Below, in pieces: positions 1 through 8,977 of a stretch of 64,000 nt of DNA. The DNA is taken from NCBI GenBank assembly GCA_048268885.1, contig JBLWUP010000027.1:12663-76662 (forward strand), given 5' to 3'. This DNA comes from Pelagibius sp048268885 (GTDB taxonomy: Bacteria; Pseudomonadota; Alphaproteobacteria; Kiloniellales; Kiloniellaceae). The position numbers were made by a program, and so were the translations under genes. Every line of letters begins with the position of its first letter. Within the stretch, counting starts at the first letter, position 1. The notes beneath the pieces are model-generated. The model saw only the letters and a program-made list of their open reading frames with translations. It was not told the DNA's origin and searched no databases.

Positions 1-1
1 C

Positions 2-973
2 AACAACGGCGGCGCGAACGGTGGTTCCGATAGCAGCATCGTGGTCTACATGGACAACCTGCCCGCCGCCGACGGCGCGGCTGCGGCGGAAGACGCCCCT
101 GTCCTGACCCTGCGCCGTCCGCCGCTGGCCACGCCCAAGCCGGCGCCGCGCAAGCCGGAAGTATCGCCGGAAATGCTGGCCGAGGTCGGCGTGACCACGG
201 TCGACGAGCCGGCGACGGCCCTGGCCCCGGAATTCCAGGCTCCCGAGTCCTTTGACGAGACCCCTGCCGCGCCCGCTCCCGGGCCGGCCATGGCGGAAGT
301 CCCGGCGGTCGCCGAGGTCGAGACCAGCGACATCGGGGAAACCCCCGCGGCTACGGCCCCGTCCCCCGAGATGCCCTCCGAGATGCCGGCGCCGAAACCC
401 GAAAGCGCGCCCCAGGTCGCCGCCACGTCGGACGCCGCCCCCACGATGAAAGCCGAGACGACGATGGCCGAGGCCACGCCGCCGGCCGGGGAGACGGCCC
501 CTTCCACGGATCCGGTGAGCCTGCTGCCGGCTGAAAGCAGCGCTTCGGCCACCAGGACCCCGGTCGCCAGCAGCGACGTGCCGGCGCCGGTCACCAACTC
601 GGTCGCCAAGTCCGGGGCCACGGCGCCCGGCCTGCAGACCGCGAGCCTCTCGGTCGGCGCGGTCGAGGATATGACCGTGACCTTCGACCACGATTCGGCG
701 GAGCTTTCCGACCTGGTCCAGGCGGAATTGCGTTCGCTGGCGAACAGTCTGCGCGACAACGACGACAGCCGCGTTCAGGTGCTGGGCTTCGCCAGTGCCG
801 ACGGCAGTTCGCAGGACCTGGCGCGCAAGCTGGCCCTGTCCCGGGCCTTGAAGGTCCGCACCTTCCTGATCGACGCGGGCGTGCCTTCCGGCCGCATTCA
901 GGTCCGCTCTCTCGGCGACAAGTCCGAGGGTGGCCCCGCAAATCGGGTCGACATCCGGCCCATTGACAGCTAA
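2..973 (+). CDS. OmpA-domain envelope protein, 5' end cut off by the window
   Basis: The reading frame is open from base 2 to a TAA at 971-973, so the true start lies outside the window; the first internal ATG is at base 50. The visible part is a long Pro/Ala/Glu-rich linker (up to base ~650) followed by an OmpA-like peptidoglycan-binding domain. This has a 'TFDHDSAEL' strand, a 'VLGFASADG' segment and a terminal 'NRVDIRP' strand matching the usual OmpA C-terminus. The linker suggests an envelope-spanning protein that reaches the peptidoglycan. It is followed after 108 bases by a MotA/TolQ-like channel and a MotB-like protein, so it probably belongs to the same proton-driven envelope module; that link is inferred. 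The exact role is unknown. Confidence 0.8.
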   Translation, partial: NNGGANGGSDSSIVVYMDNLPAADGAAAAEDAPVLTLRRPPLATPKPAPRKPEVSPEMLAEVGVTTVDEPATALAPEFQAPESFDETPAAPAPGPAMAEVPAVAEVETSDIGETPAATAPSPEMPSEMPAPKPESAPQVAATSDAAPTMKAETTMAEATPPAGETAPSTDPVSLLPAESSASATRTPVASSDVPAPVTNSVAKSGATAPGLQTASLSVGAVEDMTVTFDHDSAELSDLVQAELRSLANSLRDNDDSRVQVLGFASADGSSQDLARKLALSRALKVRTFLIDAGVPSGRIQVRSLGDKSEGGPANRVDIRPIDS

Positions 974-1081
974 CCCTTAAGGCGTGAGCTTAAGGCGGAT
1001 TCCCGGCGGCAGGGTGCGGCGCGGGCCGATTTGTCTTATGATTGACACCTCCGCCCCGCGGACCGAGGGTTAGCCGTTAAG

Positions 1082-2239
1082 ATGTCCTTCCTGCAGACCT
1101 ATCTCATTCGAATGGTGGCGTTCCTGGCGGCCGTCGCAATCGCCGCCGCCTTCATCGCCCCGCAATTGCAGGACGCTTTTTTCGCCAATCTCTGGCTGAA
1201 CGGCCTGATCCTCCTGATCCTGGTGGTCGGCATCGCCTACAGCTTCATCCAGGTGCTGGGGCTGCGCAGCGAGATCTACTGGCTGGAGACCCTGCGCCGC
1301 GAAAGCCGCGGCGGCCTAGTCTTCCCGGGCACCCTGTCGCAGGACACCCCGCCGCGCCTGCTGGGCCCCATGGTGACCATGATCGGCGACCGGGCGGGAC
1401 GGCTGAGCCTTTCGACCATGTCGATGCGCACGCTGCTGGACACCATCCACGCGCGCATCGAGGAATCGCACGAGATTTCGCGCTACGTCATCGGCCTGCT
1501 GATCTTCCTCGGCCTGCTCGGCACCTTCTGGGGCCTGCTCGACACCGTGAACGCGGTGGGCGAGACCATCGGCGGCCTGTCGGCCGGCAGCGGCGACGCC
1601 GTCGCCCTCTTCGAGGAATTGAAAGGCGGCCTGCAGGCGCCGCTCTCGGGCATGGGCACGGCCTTCAGCTCCTCGCTGTTCGGCCTCGCCGGCTCGCTGG
1701 TGCTGGGCTTTCTGGAGCTGAATTCGGCCCAGGCGCACAACCGCTTCCTGAACGAGCTGGAGGAGTGGCTCTCCAGCGTGACCAAGCTGGGCAGCGCCGG
1801 CGCCTCCGGCGAGGGCGACCAGCCGGTGTCCGCCTACGTGCATGCCCTGCTGGAAAAAACCGCCGACAGCCTGGAGCAGCTGCAGCGCACCGTGGCCCGG
1901 GGCGAGGAAGACCGCACCGCGGTGAACCAGAACCTGGCGGCACTGACCGAACGGCTGAGCAGCCTGACCGACCACATGCGCACCGAACAGTCGGTCATGC
2001 TGTCCATCGCCGAGACCCAGGCCAGCCTGAAACCGATCCTGGCGCGTCTCGCCGACGCCGAGCAGGACGGCGGCGGCGGCCTCGACAAGGCGACCAAGGG
2101 GCACATCCGCAATCTCGATCTGCGCCTGGAGCGCATGTCGTCGGAGATGGCCCATGGCCGCGACTCCGCGGTCGAAGAGCTGCGCAGCGAGATTCGCCTG
2201 CTCACCCGCACCCTCGCCGCCATGGCCGAAGAGGGTTAG
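1082..2239 (+). CDS. MotA/TolQ/ExbB-type proton channel protein
   Basis: A 385-residue inner-membrane protein. Two hydrophobic segments lie near residues 10-30 and 37-58. A second pair lies near 136-157 ('LLGTFWGLLDTV') and 190-212 ('GMGTAFSSSLFGLAGSLV'), the signature region of the MotA/TolQ/ExbB channel family. The last ~110 residues are charged and predicted helical. Members of this family couple proton flow to mechanical work on a partner. Here the partner is probably the downstream MotB-like gene, 6 bases away. No flagellar, Tol or Exb genes are nearby, so I do not assign MotA, TolQ or ExbB. A related MotA-like + OmpA pair occurs in many alphaproteobacteria without a settled function (family knowledge, not seen here). 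Confidence 0.85.
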   Translation: MSFLQTYLIRMVAFLAAVAIAAAFIAPQLQDAFFANLWLNGLILLILVVGIAYSFIQVLGLRSEIYWLETLRRESRGGLVFPGTLSQDTPPRLLGPMVTMIGDRAGRLSLSTMSMRTLLDTIHARIEESHEISRYVIGLLIFLGLLGTFWGLLDTVNAVGETIGGLSAGSGDAVALFEELKGGLQAPLSGMGTAFSSSLFGLAGSLVLGFLELNSAQAHNRFLNELEEWLSSVTKLGSAGASGEGDQPVSAYVHALLEKTADSLEQLQRTVARGEEDRTAVNQNLAALTERLSSLTDHMRTEQSVMLSIAETQASLKPILARLADAEQDGGGGLDKATKGHIRNLDLRLERMSSEMAHGRDSAVEELRSEIRLLTRTLAAMAEEG

Positions 2240-2245
2240 CGCGTC

Positions 2246-3673
2246 ATGTATGCGCTAGGCCGCGGGGGCTCGCGCCGCTCCATCAACATCTGGCCCGGCT
2301 TCGTCGACGGCCTCGCCACCCTTCTGCTGGTGGTCATCTTCGTCCTCATGGTCTTCATGGTGGCGCAGTTCTTCCTGTCGATCGCCATCACCGGCAAGGA
2401 CAAGGCGCTGATCCGGCTGGAATCGGAAATCGCCGAACTGGCCGAGCTGCTGGCGCTGGAGCGCAACGCCAATACGGAGCTGCGCCTCAACGTGCAGCAG
2501 CTTTCCTCCGAGCTGCAAAGCTCTCTGGCCTCGCGGGAAAGCCTGAGCGGCCAGCTCGCCACCCTGGCCGAGGAACGCGAGTCCCTGGCCAACCAGCTGG
2601 CCGCCCTCGCCGACGAGCGCGACAGCCTGGCCGCTCTGCTGTCCGACGAACAGGCCGAGCGCGAGCGCCTGAGCGGCCTGGCCGCCAGCAGCGAGGAGGA
2701 ACTGGCCGCCGCCCGCGACGAGTTGCAGCGCAACCGCCAGGCGCTGAGCGAGGCCGAGGCCGCCCTGGCCGACGAGCGCAACAAGCTGGACGCCGCCCTC
2801 GCCCGCCTGGAAGTGGAGCAGGACAAGCTGGAAGAAGCGCTGGCCGCCATCGCCGCCGGCAAGGCCGAACTGGAAGACGCCTATTCGACCATCGAAGTCG
2901 ACAAGGAGAAGATCGAGGCGCAGCTCGCCGAGCTGGCGATTCTGAAATCCCTGCGCGACGACCTGGTCGAGAAGCTGCAGGGCTCCGAAAGCGCCCTCGA
3001 CGAACAGACCCAGGCCCTGGCCGAACAGCAGGCGCTCTCCGAGGAGGCGCAGCTCCAGGTGACGCTGCTGAACCGCCAGCTCGCCGCCCTGCGCGAACAG
3101 CTGGCCCAGGTCTCCGAGGCGCTGGAAATCTCCGAAGCCAAGAACGAGGAACAGGAGGTGCAGATCGCCGACCTCGGCAAGCGCCTCAACGTCGCTCTGG
3201 CCAGCAAGGTGCAGGAACTGGCGCGCTACCGCTCCGAGTTCTTCGGGCGCCTGCGCGAGATCCTCGGCAACCGCCAGGACATCCGCATCGTCGGCGACCG
3301 CTTCGTCTTCCAGTCCGAGGTGCTCTTCGCCAGCGGCTCGGCCACCATCGAGAACGCCGGTCGCGGCCAGCTCGCACGGCTCGCCAGCACCTTGAGGCAG
3401 ATCGCCTCGGAAATCCCCAGCGAGATCGACTGGGTGCTGCGCGTCGACGGCCACACCGACCGCCAGCCGATCAACACCGTGGCCTTTCCGTCGAACTGGG
3501 AGCTGTCGACGGCGCGCGCCGTGTCGGTGGTGAAGTTCCTGGTCGAGCAGGGCATCCCGCCGCAGCGCCTCGCCGCCACCGGCTTCGGCGAATTCCAGCC
3601 GCTCGACGCCGGCAACGACGAGATCGCCTACCGCCGCAACCGCCGCATCGAGTTCAAGCTGACCGAGCGCTGA
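2246..3673 (+). CDS. MotB-like peptidoglycan-binding protein with long coiled coil
   Basis: 475 residues. A single N-terminal membrane segment (about 18-48) contains 'FVDGLATLLLVVIFVL', with Asp21 where MotB-family proteins carry their proton-binding aspartate. Residues ~52-330 are a long heptad-type coiled coil rich in Leu, Ala, Glu, Gln and Arg. Residues ~345-475 are an OmpA-like domain ('VDGHTDRQPINT', then 'RRNRRIEFK' at the end). It starts 6 bases after the MotA-like stop, so the two are co-transcribed and probably form the channel complex. The coiled coil is much longer than in flagellar MotB and would act as a periplasmic spacer to the cell wall. Function beyond that is inferred. Confidence 0.85.
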   Translation: MYALGRGGSRRSINIWPGFVDGLATLLLVVIFVLMVFMVAQFFLSIAITGKDKALIRLESEIAELAELLALERNANTELRLNVQQLSSELQSSLASRESLSGQLATLAEERESLANQLAALADERDSLAALLSDEQAERERLSGLAASSEEELAAARDELQRNRQALSEAEAALADERNKLDAALARLEVEQDKLEEALAAIAAGKAELEDAYSTIEVDKEKIEAQLAELAILKSLRDDLVEKLQGSESALDEQTQALAEQQALSEEAQLQVTLLNRQLAALREQLAQVSEALEISEAKNEEQEVQIADLGKRLNVALASKVQELARYRSEFFGRLREILGNRQDIRIVGDRFVFQSEVLFASGSATIENAGRGQLARLASTLRQIASEIPSEIDWVLRVDGHTDRQPINTVAFPSNWELSTARAVSVVKFLVEQGIPPQRLAATGFGEFQPLDAGNDEIAYRRNRRIEFKLTER

Positions 3674-3746
3674 GCGTTCCTGCGGTGGCCCGCCTCGCCC
3701 TCCTGCCTCCGCCGAAGCGAAGCCGCTTCGGCTTCGCGCAGGCAGG

Positions 3747-3830
3747 TCGAGACGGCCTTTCAGGCCTCCTCAGGGTGAGGCTCAAATCCAGACCTCATGC
3801 TGAGGAGGCCGCGCAGCGGCCGTCTCGAAG
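3747..3830. repeat. Dispersed palindrome, CCTTCGAGACGGC family, copy 1
   Basis: An inverted repeat runs from 'tcgagacggcc' with 'cctcctcagggtgagg' to 'ctgaggaggccg' and 'cggccgtctcga'. The same arms recur at about 45743, 50008 and 59032. It fills the 177-base gap between two converging genes. The family is a REP-like intergenic palindrome; it has no coding potential. Confidence 0.75.
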
Positions 3831-3850
3831 CATGTGCCGCGTGGAACTTC

Positions 3851-5695
3851 TCAGCTTCCCGAGGCGCGGGTGCCTTCTTCCACTGCACCGTTGCCCAACG
3901 CCGCCGCCTCTCCGAACTGCAACATGGCGAGACGCGCGTAGAGTCCGTCCGCGGCGACCAGTTCCGCGTGGGTGCCGCTTTCGATCAGGCGGCCCTGGTC
4001 GATCACCAGGATGCGGTCGGCCTTCAGCACCGTGGCCAGGCGGTGGGCGATGATGAGCGTGCTGCGCCCGGCCATGAGGTGGTCGAGCGCCTGCTGCACC
4101 ACGCGCTCGCTTTCCGCGTCCAGCGACGAGGTCGCCTCGTCGAGCAGCAGCAGCGGCGGGTCCTTCAGGATGGCCCGGGCGATGGCGAGGCGCTGGCGCT
4201 GGCCGCCCGACAGCCGCACGCCCTTTTCGCCGAGATAGGTGTCGAAGCCCTCGGGCAGCTGTTCGATGAACTCCAGGGCACCGGCCGCCTTGGCCGCCGC
4301 GCGCACCTCCTCGTCGCTGGCGTCCGGACGCCCGTAGCGGATGTTCTCCCAGGCATCGGCGGAGAAGACCACGGGCTCCTGCGGCACCAGGCCGATGCGC
4401 GCGCGCAAGTCCGCCGGATCGGCTTCCGGCAAGGCCACGCCGTCGCAGCGGATGACCCCGCCCTGGGGATCGTAGAAGCGCAGCAGCAACTGGAAGATCG
4501 TCGTCTTGCCGGCGCCGGAGGGGCCAACGATGGCGACCTTCTCGCCCGGCTGGACAGCGAGGCTCAGGCCCTGCAGGGCCGAGTGGTCGGGGCGCGAGGG
4601 ATAGTGGAAGACCACCTCCTCGAAGGCCACGGCGCCGCGCGGCGGCTGCGGCAGCGCCACAGGATGGGCGGGCGCGGTGATGTCCGGCGCGACGGCCAGC
4701 AGGTCGAGCAGGCGTTCGGTCGCGCCGGCGGCGCGCTGCAGGTCGCCGATCACTTCGGAGAAGGCGCCCGCGGCGCCGGCCACGACGATGGCGTAGAACA
4801 CGAAGGCCGAGAGTTCGCCGGCGGAGATGCGGCCGCTGATCACGTCGTGGCCGCCGATCCAGAGGATGGTGCTGACCGCGCCGAAGACCAGGACGATGAC
4901 CACGGCGGTCAGCATGGCGCGGGCGGCGACGCGCTGCCGGGCGGCCTGGAAGGCGTCCTCCACGCGGGCGGCGAAGCGCTTGCGGTCCTCGGCTTCGTGG
5001 ACGAAGGCCTGTACGGTGCGGATGGCGTCCAGGGCCTCGCCGGCATAGACGCCGAGGTCGGCCACCCGGTCCTGGCTGGTCCGGCTGAGGCGCCGGACAC
5101 GGCGGCCGTAAGTGAGGATGGGCAGCAGCACCAGCGGCACCACCAGCAGCACCAGCGCGGTCAGCTTCGGCGAGGTGATGATCAGCAGCACGGTCCCGCC
5201 GATGAGCAGCAGGAAGTTGCGGATGGCGATGGAGACCGAGGAACCGACCACGGTCTGCAGCAGCGTGGTGTCGGTGGTCAGCCGCGACAGCACCTCGCCG
5301 GTGCGGGTCAGTTCGTAATAGGCCGGCGACAGTTTCAGGATGTGGTCGAAGACGCGGCTGCGGATGTCGGCCACCACGCGCTCGCCGATCCAGGACACCA
5401 GGTAGAAGCGCGCGTAGATCGCCAGCGCCAGCAGGAAGACCACGCCGAAGAGCACCAGCACCGCCTGGTTCAGCAGCGCCGCGTTGCCCGTGGAAAAGCC
5501 CTCGTCGACCAGGCGGCGCAACCCCATGCCCAGCCCCAGCACCGTGCCGGAGGCGATGAGCAGCGCGGCCATGGCGCCGGCCAGCTGCAGGCGGTAGGGG
5601 CGCACGAACTGCCACAGCTCGACCAGCAGCTTCAGGCTGCCGCGGGCTCTGGCTTCGTCGCGCTGGGGCGCCGGGACGGCGGATGACATTCTCAT
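3851..5695 (-). CDS. MsbA-like ABC transporter, fused permease and ATPase
   Basis: 614 residues from the chosen ATG at 5695; a second ATG lies two codons further in. Upstream in-frame sequence to 5896 is low-complexity and not family-like, so it was left out. The N-terminal half holds about six membrane helices (ABC transporter type 1 fold). The C-terminal half is the ATPase, with Walker A 'GPSGAGKTT', signature 'LSGGQRQRLAIARA', Walker B 'LLLLDEATSS' and H-loop 'IIAHRLATV'. It is a complete half-transporter that works as a homodimer exporter. The closest family is the lipid/drug exporter group (MsbA/BmrA type). The substrate cannot be read from sequence and the gene is monocistronic. Confidence 0.9.
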   Translation of the reverse strand: MRMSSAVPAPQRDEARARGSLKLLVELWQFVRPYRLQLAGAMAALLIASGTVLGLGMGLRRLVDEGFSTGNAALLNQAVLVLFGVVFLLALAIYARFYLVSWIGERVVADIRSRVFDHILKLSPAYYELTRTGEVLSRLTTDTTLLQTVVGSSVSIAIRNFLLLIGGTVLLIITSPKLTALVLLVVPLVLLPILTYGRRVRRLSRTSQDRVADLGVYAGEALDAIRTVQAFVHEAEDRKRFAARVEDAFQAARQRVAARAMLTAVVIVLVFGAVSTILWIGGHDVISGRISAGELSAFVFYAIVVAGAAGAFSEVIGDLQRAAGATERLLDLLAVAPDITAPAHPVALPQPPRGAVAFEEVVFHYPSRPDHSALQGLSLAVQPGEKVAIVGPSGAGKTTIFQLLLRFYDPQGGVIRCDGVALPEADPADLRARIGLVPQEPVVFSADAWENIRYGRPDASDEEVRAAAKAAGALEFIEQLPEGFDTYLGEKGVRLSGGQRQRLAIARAILKDPPLLLLDEATSSLDAESERVVQQALDHLMAGRSTLIIAHRLATVLKADRILVIDQGRLIESGTHAELVAADGLYARLAMLQFGEAAALGNGAVEEGTRASGS

Positions 5696-6017
5696 AAGGA
5701 CGCTCTCACTGCAGGCACACTGCCGGCTCACTGGGGGCTCACTGGCCGCTTCCTTCGGCCTTCTCTCCCCGCGGGCGGGCCCGGACCGGGGGGAGCGGCC
5801 AGAAGATAACGCCTCGCACCCGGAATGGCGAACCCTCAAGCGCCCGCGCGCCGGGCCCAAATATTGCGTATTTCGCAACACAACGAAGTGCGCCAAGTGG
5901 CGGACCTCAAGCCTTTGTAATCAAGGGGAAATTCCCGGCCATAGCGGGACGCCCGCGGGGGCTTGCACCGCCGGGCGGTCTCGGGTATACAGCGCGGCGC
6001 TTTAAAGGATCGAAGCC

Positions 6018-6239
6018 ATGAAAAAAGACATTCATCCCGACTACCATGAGATCACCATCCTGATGACCGATGGTAGCGAATTCACCACGCGCTCCACTTA
6101 CGGCGCCGCGGGCGACACCATGCGCCTGGACATCGACCCGAAGACGCACCCGGCCTGGACCGGCGAGCATCGTCTGGTCGACAGCGGCGGCCAGGTGGCG
6201 AAGTTCAACAAGCGCTTCGGCGGCTTCGGCCTGAAGTAA
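6018..6239 (+). CDS. rpmE: 50S ribosomal protein L31 (zinc-less form)
   Basis: 73 residues starting 'MKKDIHPDYHEI' and ending in 'RFNKRFGGF'-like sequence ('KFNKRFGGFGLK'), a clear L31. The CxxC zinc ligands of the E. coli protein are absent (positions are 'ILMTDGSEF'). This is therefore the cysteine-free type that is normal in alphaproteobacteria and does not serve as a zinc store. An AAAGGA ribosome site precedes the ATG. A bidirectional terminator follows at 6286. The neighbour on the other strand is rcdA, a pairing common in this class. Confidence 0.97.
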   Translation: MKKDIHPDYHEITILMTDGSEFTTRSTYGAAGDTMRLDIDPKTHPAWTGEHRLVDSGGQVAKFNKRFGGFGLK

Positions 6240-6285
6240 AGCTTGGGGGCGCCGGCGTTCCCGCCGGCAGCGTTCCGAAATCGAG

Positions 6286-6312
6286 AAAGGGCGGCAGATC
6301 TGCCGCCCTTTT
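6286..6312. terminator. Bidirectional rho-independent terminator between rpmE and rcdA
   Basis: A perfect palindrome 'aaagggcggca'-'gatc'-'tgccgcccttt' is flanked by A-rich and T-rich ends. It can terminate rpmE on the + strand and the converging rcdA gene on the - strand. Confidence 0.85.
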
Positions 6313-6372
6313 GTCATGCCCGCCCGCCGCCTCGGCTGCGGCCCCGGTTCAGACCCCAATTCAGGCCCCAAC

Positions 6373-6783
6373 TCAAGCCAGGCTCTTGACCGGCCCCTGC
6401 AGAGCGTCCAGGCGGGACACCCGCTCATAGAGTTTGTGGGAGCGCTCCAGCAGCTCGGCCAGGCGCGGCTGCAGCTGGCCCTCCACCGGCGGCTTGGTCT
6501 CCTCGCAGACCGTTTTCCCGGCCAGGCGGAATTCCGGCGCCACGGCTTCCTCGCGCGTCATCTCCCCCGCATGCACCGCCTTCTGCACCAGCAGCCAGGC
6601 CATGACCTGGGTCAGGCGGGAGGTCAGCCGCATGGCCTCGCAGCTCGCCAGCATGCGGTCGTTCGGCGTCATGCGCTCGCGCTCGACGGGCTCGCGATGG
6701 GTCAGGTAGTCGCGGGCTTCCCGGGTCAGCGCCAGGGCCTCTTCAAAGGTGCTGTCGAAAAAGGCGACGGTCGTATCACTCAA
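6373..6783 (-). CDS. rcdA: DUF1465 protein, regulator of CtrA degradation RcdA
   Basis: 136 residues with the DUF1465 pattern 'RLTSRLTQVMAWLLVQKAVHAG' region (residues ~53-75) and the conserved segment around 'EFRLAGKTVCEE'. The all-helical family includes Caulobacter RcdA, an adaptor that helps the ClpXP protease destroy the cell-cycle regulator CtrA. Length and position beside rpmE agree with other alphaproteobacteria. Whether it controls CtrA here is inferred from the family only. Confidence 0.88.
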   Translation of the reverse strand: MSDTTVAFFDSTFEEALALTREARDYLTHREPVERERMTPNDRMLASCEAMRLTSRLTQVMAWLLVQKAVHAGEMTREEAVAPEFRLAGKTVCEETKPPVEGQLQPRLAELLERSHKLYERVSRLDALQGPVKSLA

Positions 6784-7043
6784 ACCAGAAATCTCTTAGC
6801 GGCGACTTACATACGGGCGTGGCTTGCAAACGGACGTGGCTGGCCCGGCCCTCCCTGCCCCTTCTCCCCGGGGAGAGGTCCCGAGGAGCCTTGGGGGCAT
6901 TCCGGCGGACCGGCCCACGCTTTCTGCCGGCGAGTTTAACCGACGGCGACTTAATAATCCCTTGGTCCGCAAGAGGCCAGACGGCGGCGGCGAAAAGCCG
7001 CCAAAAACGGAATATTTTCCTCTATCAAGCGCCCTTGGGCCGT

Positions 7044-7073
7044 CTTGAATCGCCCCCGCAGCCTCCCGATATA
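7044..7073 (+). promoter_or_regulatory. RpoH (sigma-32) type heat-shock promoter for hsp20
   Basis: CTTGAA at 7044-7049 and CCCGATATA at 7065-7073 are separated by 15 bases, close to the sigma-32 pattern CTTGAA-N13-15-CCCNATNT. Transcription would start near 7080, giving a leader of about 110 bases to the hsp20 ATG at 7194. Confidence 0.6.
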
Positions 7074-7079
7074 GACTTT

Positions 7080-7196
7080 GTCGCCAAGGGGATGCCTCCT
7101 GCAGGGTCCCCGCCACCGGCGGCAGCAAGCGAGGGCCCGACCCTGTGGTGGGCCCGTTGACCAAAACCATGTTGCTCAAAGGAGAATGTGGACATG
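7080..7196 (+). promoter_or_regulatory. ROSE-type RNA thermometer in the hsp20 leader
   Basis: The leader ends in GTTGCTCAAAGGAGAATG. The UUGCU five bases upstream can fold onto AGGAG across a CAA loop, placing G opposite G. This is the UYGCU/anti-SD arrangement that defines ROSE elements of alphaproteobacterial small heat-shock genes. An upstream hairpin (GGGCCC at 7134-7139 with GGGCCC at 7150-7155) gives the multi-hairpin layout typical of the class. Melting on heating would free the ribosome site. Confidence 0.65.
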
Positions 7197-7661
7197 CGTA
7201 CGATGGATCTTTCCCCCCTTTATCGCGCCTCGGTCGGCTTCGACCGCCTTGTGAAGACGCTCGATTCCGCCAGCCGGGTCGAGGAGAGCGCGTTCAGCTA
7301 TCCGCCTTACAACATCGAGAAGGTCAGCGAAGACGCCTACCGCATCGTCATGGCGGTCGCCGGCTTCGGTGAAGACGAACTCGACATCACCGCGAAGGAA
7401 AACAGCCTCGTGATCTCCGGCCGCAAGGAAAAGGCCGAAGACGAGAGCGAGGTGAAATACCTGCATCGCGGCATCGCCAACCGCGCCTTCGAGCGCCGCT
7501 TCGACCTCGCCGACCACATCAAGGTGACCGGCGCGAAGCTGGAGAACGGCCTGCTCGCCGTCGAGCTGGTGCGTGAAATCCCCGAGGCCATGAAGCCGCG
7601 GACGATTTCCATCACCTCCGGCGACCAGCCCACGAAGGTGATCGAGAACGAGGCGGCCTGA
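7194..7661 (+). CDS. Hsp20-family small heat shock protein
   Basis: 155 residues from ATG 7194, spaced nine bases from AGGAG; a GTG six bases upstream is too close to the ribosome site. The start 'MRTMDLSPLYRASVGFDRL' is typical of class A rhizobial-type HspA/IbpA. The alpha-crystallin domain (about 40-130) contains 'FGEDELDITAKENSLVISG' and ends with 'ENGLLAVELVREIPE', including the conserved G-x-L motif. The C-terminal I-x-I-type anchor is 'RTISIT'. It is an ATP-independent holdase that keeps heat-unfolded proteins soluble. The upstream promoter and leader suggest double heat control, transcriptional and translational. Confidence 0.95.
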   Translation: MRTMDLSPLYRASVGFDRLVKTLDSASRVEESAFSYPPYNIEKVSEDAYRIVMAVAGFGEDELDITAKENSLVISGRKEKAEDESEVKYLHRGIANRAFERRFDLADHIKVTGAKLENGLLAVELVREIPEAMKPRTISITSGDQPTKVIENEAA

Positions 7662-7721
7662 CCGGCCAACTCAGCCCTGAACACCCCTTCCCCTGAGGGG
7701 GAGTTCATGACCTGAAAGTTC

Positions 7722-7760
7722 CCGGCCGGGTGGCGCAAGCCACCCGGCCGGTCTCGTTTT
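7722..7760 (+). terminator. Rho-independent terminator after hsp20
   Basis: A perfect 13-bp stem (CCGGCCGGGTGGC / GCCACCCGGCCGG) with a GCAA loop is followed by TCTCGTTTT. It lies 60 bases past the hsp20 stop. Confidence 0.85.
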
Positions 7761-7871
7761 GCGCGGCTAAGATCGCTCTCGTCCGCCAGGCCGACGGGGA
7801 AAGCCCCCAAGCGCCGCCGGCATGATCGCCGGTCGAAGCTTCGCCGGCGTCCCCTTGGCGAACTTCAAACG

Positions 7872-8798
7872 CTAGGGATTGGGGCCGAAGGTTCCGCTGG
7901 GCTTTTGCCATGCGGCGCCGAAGTGGAACCTGGTTCCTCCTTCGTAGTGGCGAAGGAAGACCCGATAGTCCGATGCGCTCCCGAGCGCGGGGCCAGGGGT
8001 CATGTAGGTCACCTGATTGCCGGCTTCCGGAAGAAACTCTTCGACCTCAAGCTCGAAGTCGTTTTCGCCGACAGGACGCCGCGACACGCTGAACCGCGGC
8101 GCGCCCCAACTGCTCCCGAAAGACGTGCTTCCCTCACACCGCATTACCGATACATAGAGTGCCGCAGCGCCGTCTACTGCGCCTCTGAGTTCGTGCCCGT
8201 CGGGACTCATCCAGTCGGTCTCAATGGTATGCCAGTGGTTGGGCTTGGATGTCGCACCATCCGCCGCGCTGAGGAACACCAAGGCGTAACCTTGATCGAC
8301 GACCTCCTGGCGGAAGGCATTCCAAGCCGCGCCAGTCTGCGCGCAGGTGACATCGCCGCCCCCGGTCGGTCCGCCTGTCAGGATGATGTCGCGCGCCCAG
8401 CCCTGCGGCCGCTGCGGTTCGGGATAGCGATCCAGCCTGAAAGGTTCGGGAATCTCGCTGTCCGGCTCGGCAAGCGCGAAGTAGATCTCGGGAATGCTGG
8501 CCTTGGTCAAATCAGGGACTGACGCAATTCCGCGATTCCCCGCCCGCCTATGTTCCAGAAGTCCGCGAACGCGCGCGTCACGGTCCACTACGAAGCGAAG
8601 CAAATTTCCATTGGGCAGTCGGAGATCAAGCGCTTCTGCTTCACGGCGGACTTTGGCGTCGTTGTCGCTCGTGATCAGAAACCCGTTCCCGGATACCTGC
8701 GCCGTCTCACAGCCCGCGAGGATCGCAGCGAAGGCCAGCATTGCGACGATGCGGATTTCAGAATTGGCGCTCGGCGCGGTCATTCGATGGAAAGACAT
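7872..8798 (-). CDS. Hypothetical lipoprotein
   Basis: 308 residues from ATG 8798, which has AAGGAG at a good distance. A longer frame to 10202 exists but overlaps the MFS gene in another phase. Residues 14-30 form a signal peptide ending in a lipobox LAGC, with the lipidated Cys at 30, so the protein should be exported and anchored in a membrane. The rest is soluble, with paired sequences such as 'VTCAQTGAAW' and 'GSSWGAPRFSVSRR'. I recognise no family. It converges with hsp20 and has no obvious operon partner. Confidence 0.75.
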   Translation of the reverse strand: MSFHRMTAPSANSEIRIVAMLAFAAILAGCETAQVSGNGFLITSDNDAKVRREAEALDLRLPNGNLLRFVVDRDARVRGLLEHRRAGNRGIASVPDLTKASIPEIYFALAEPDSEIPEPFRLDRYPEPQRPQGWARDIILTGGPTGGGDVTCAQTGAAWNAFRQEVVDQGYALVFLSAADGATSKPNHWHTIETDWMSPDGHELRGAVDGAAALYVSVMRCEGSTSFGSSWGAPRFSVSRRPVGENDFELEVEEFLPEAGNQVTYMTPGPALGSASDYRVFLRHYEGGTRFHFGAAWQKPSGTFGPNP

Positions 8799-8977
8799 GG
8801 CACGCTCCTTGGCAAGAGGTGTCTTACAGCCCTTCTCCTGTGACCAGCGTAAGTCTCGAGGGAAATCGCGGCAAAGACAATTCGGTAGGTATCGCTCACC
8901 CCGATGGGCTAGCGGCAGAAACCGACCCGTCCCCTGATCCAGACCAAGGAACTTCATCAATCCGTTTCGGGAGGACC

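Noticed and set aside
1765..4053. A 762-residue plus-strand frame through the MotA/MotB-like genes
   Set aside because: It is dominated by Arg, Gly and Pro and overlaps three real genes.
8798..8814. TGGCACG-CTCC-TTGG, sigma-54-like
   Set aside because: The -12 element is TTGG rather than TTGC and it points antisense to the lipoprotein gene with no gene downstream.
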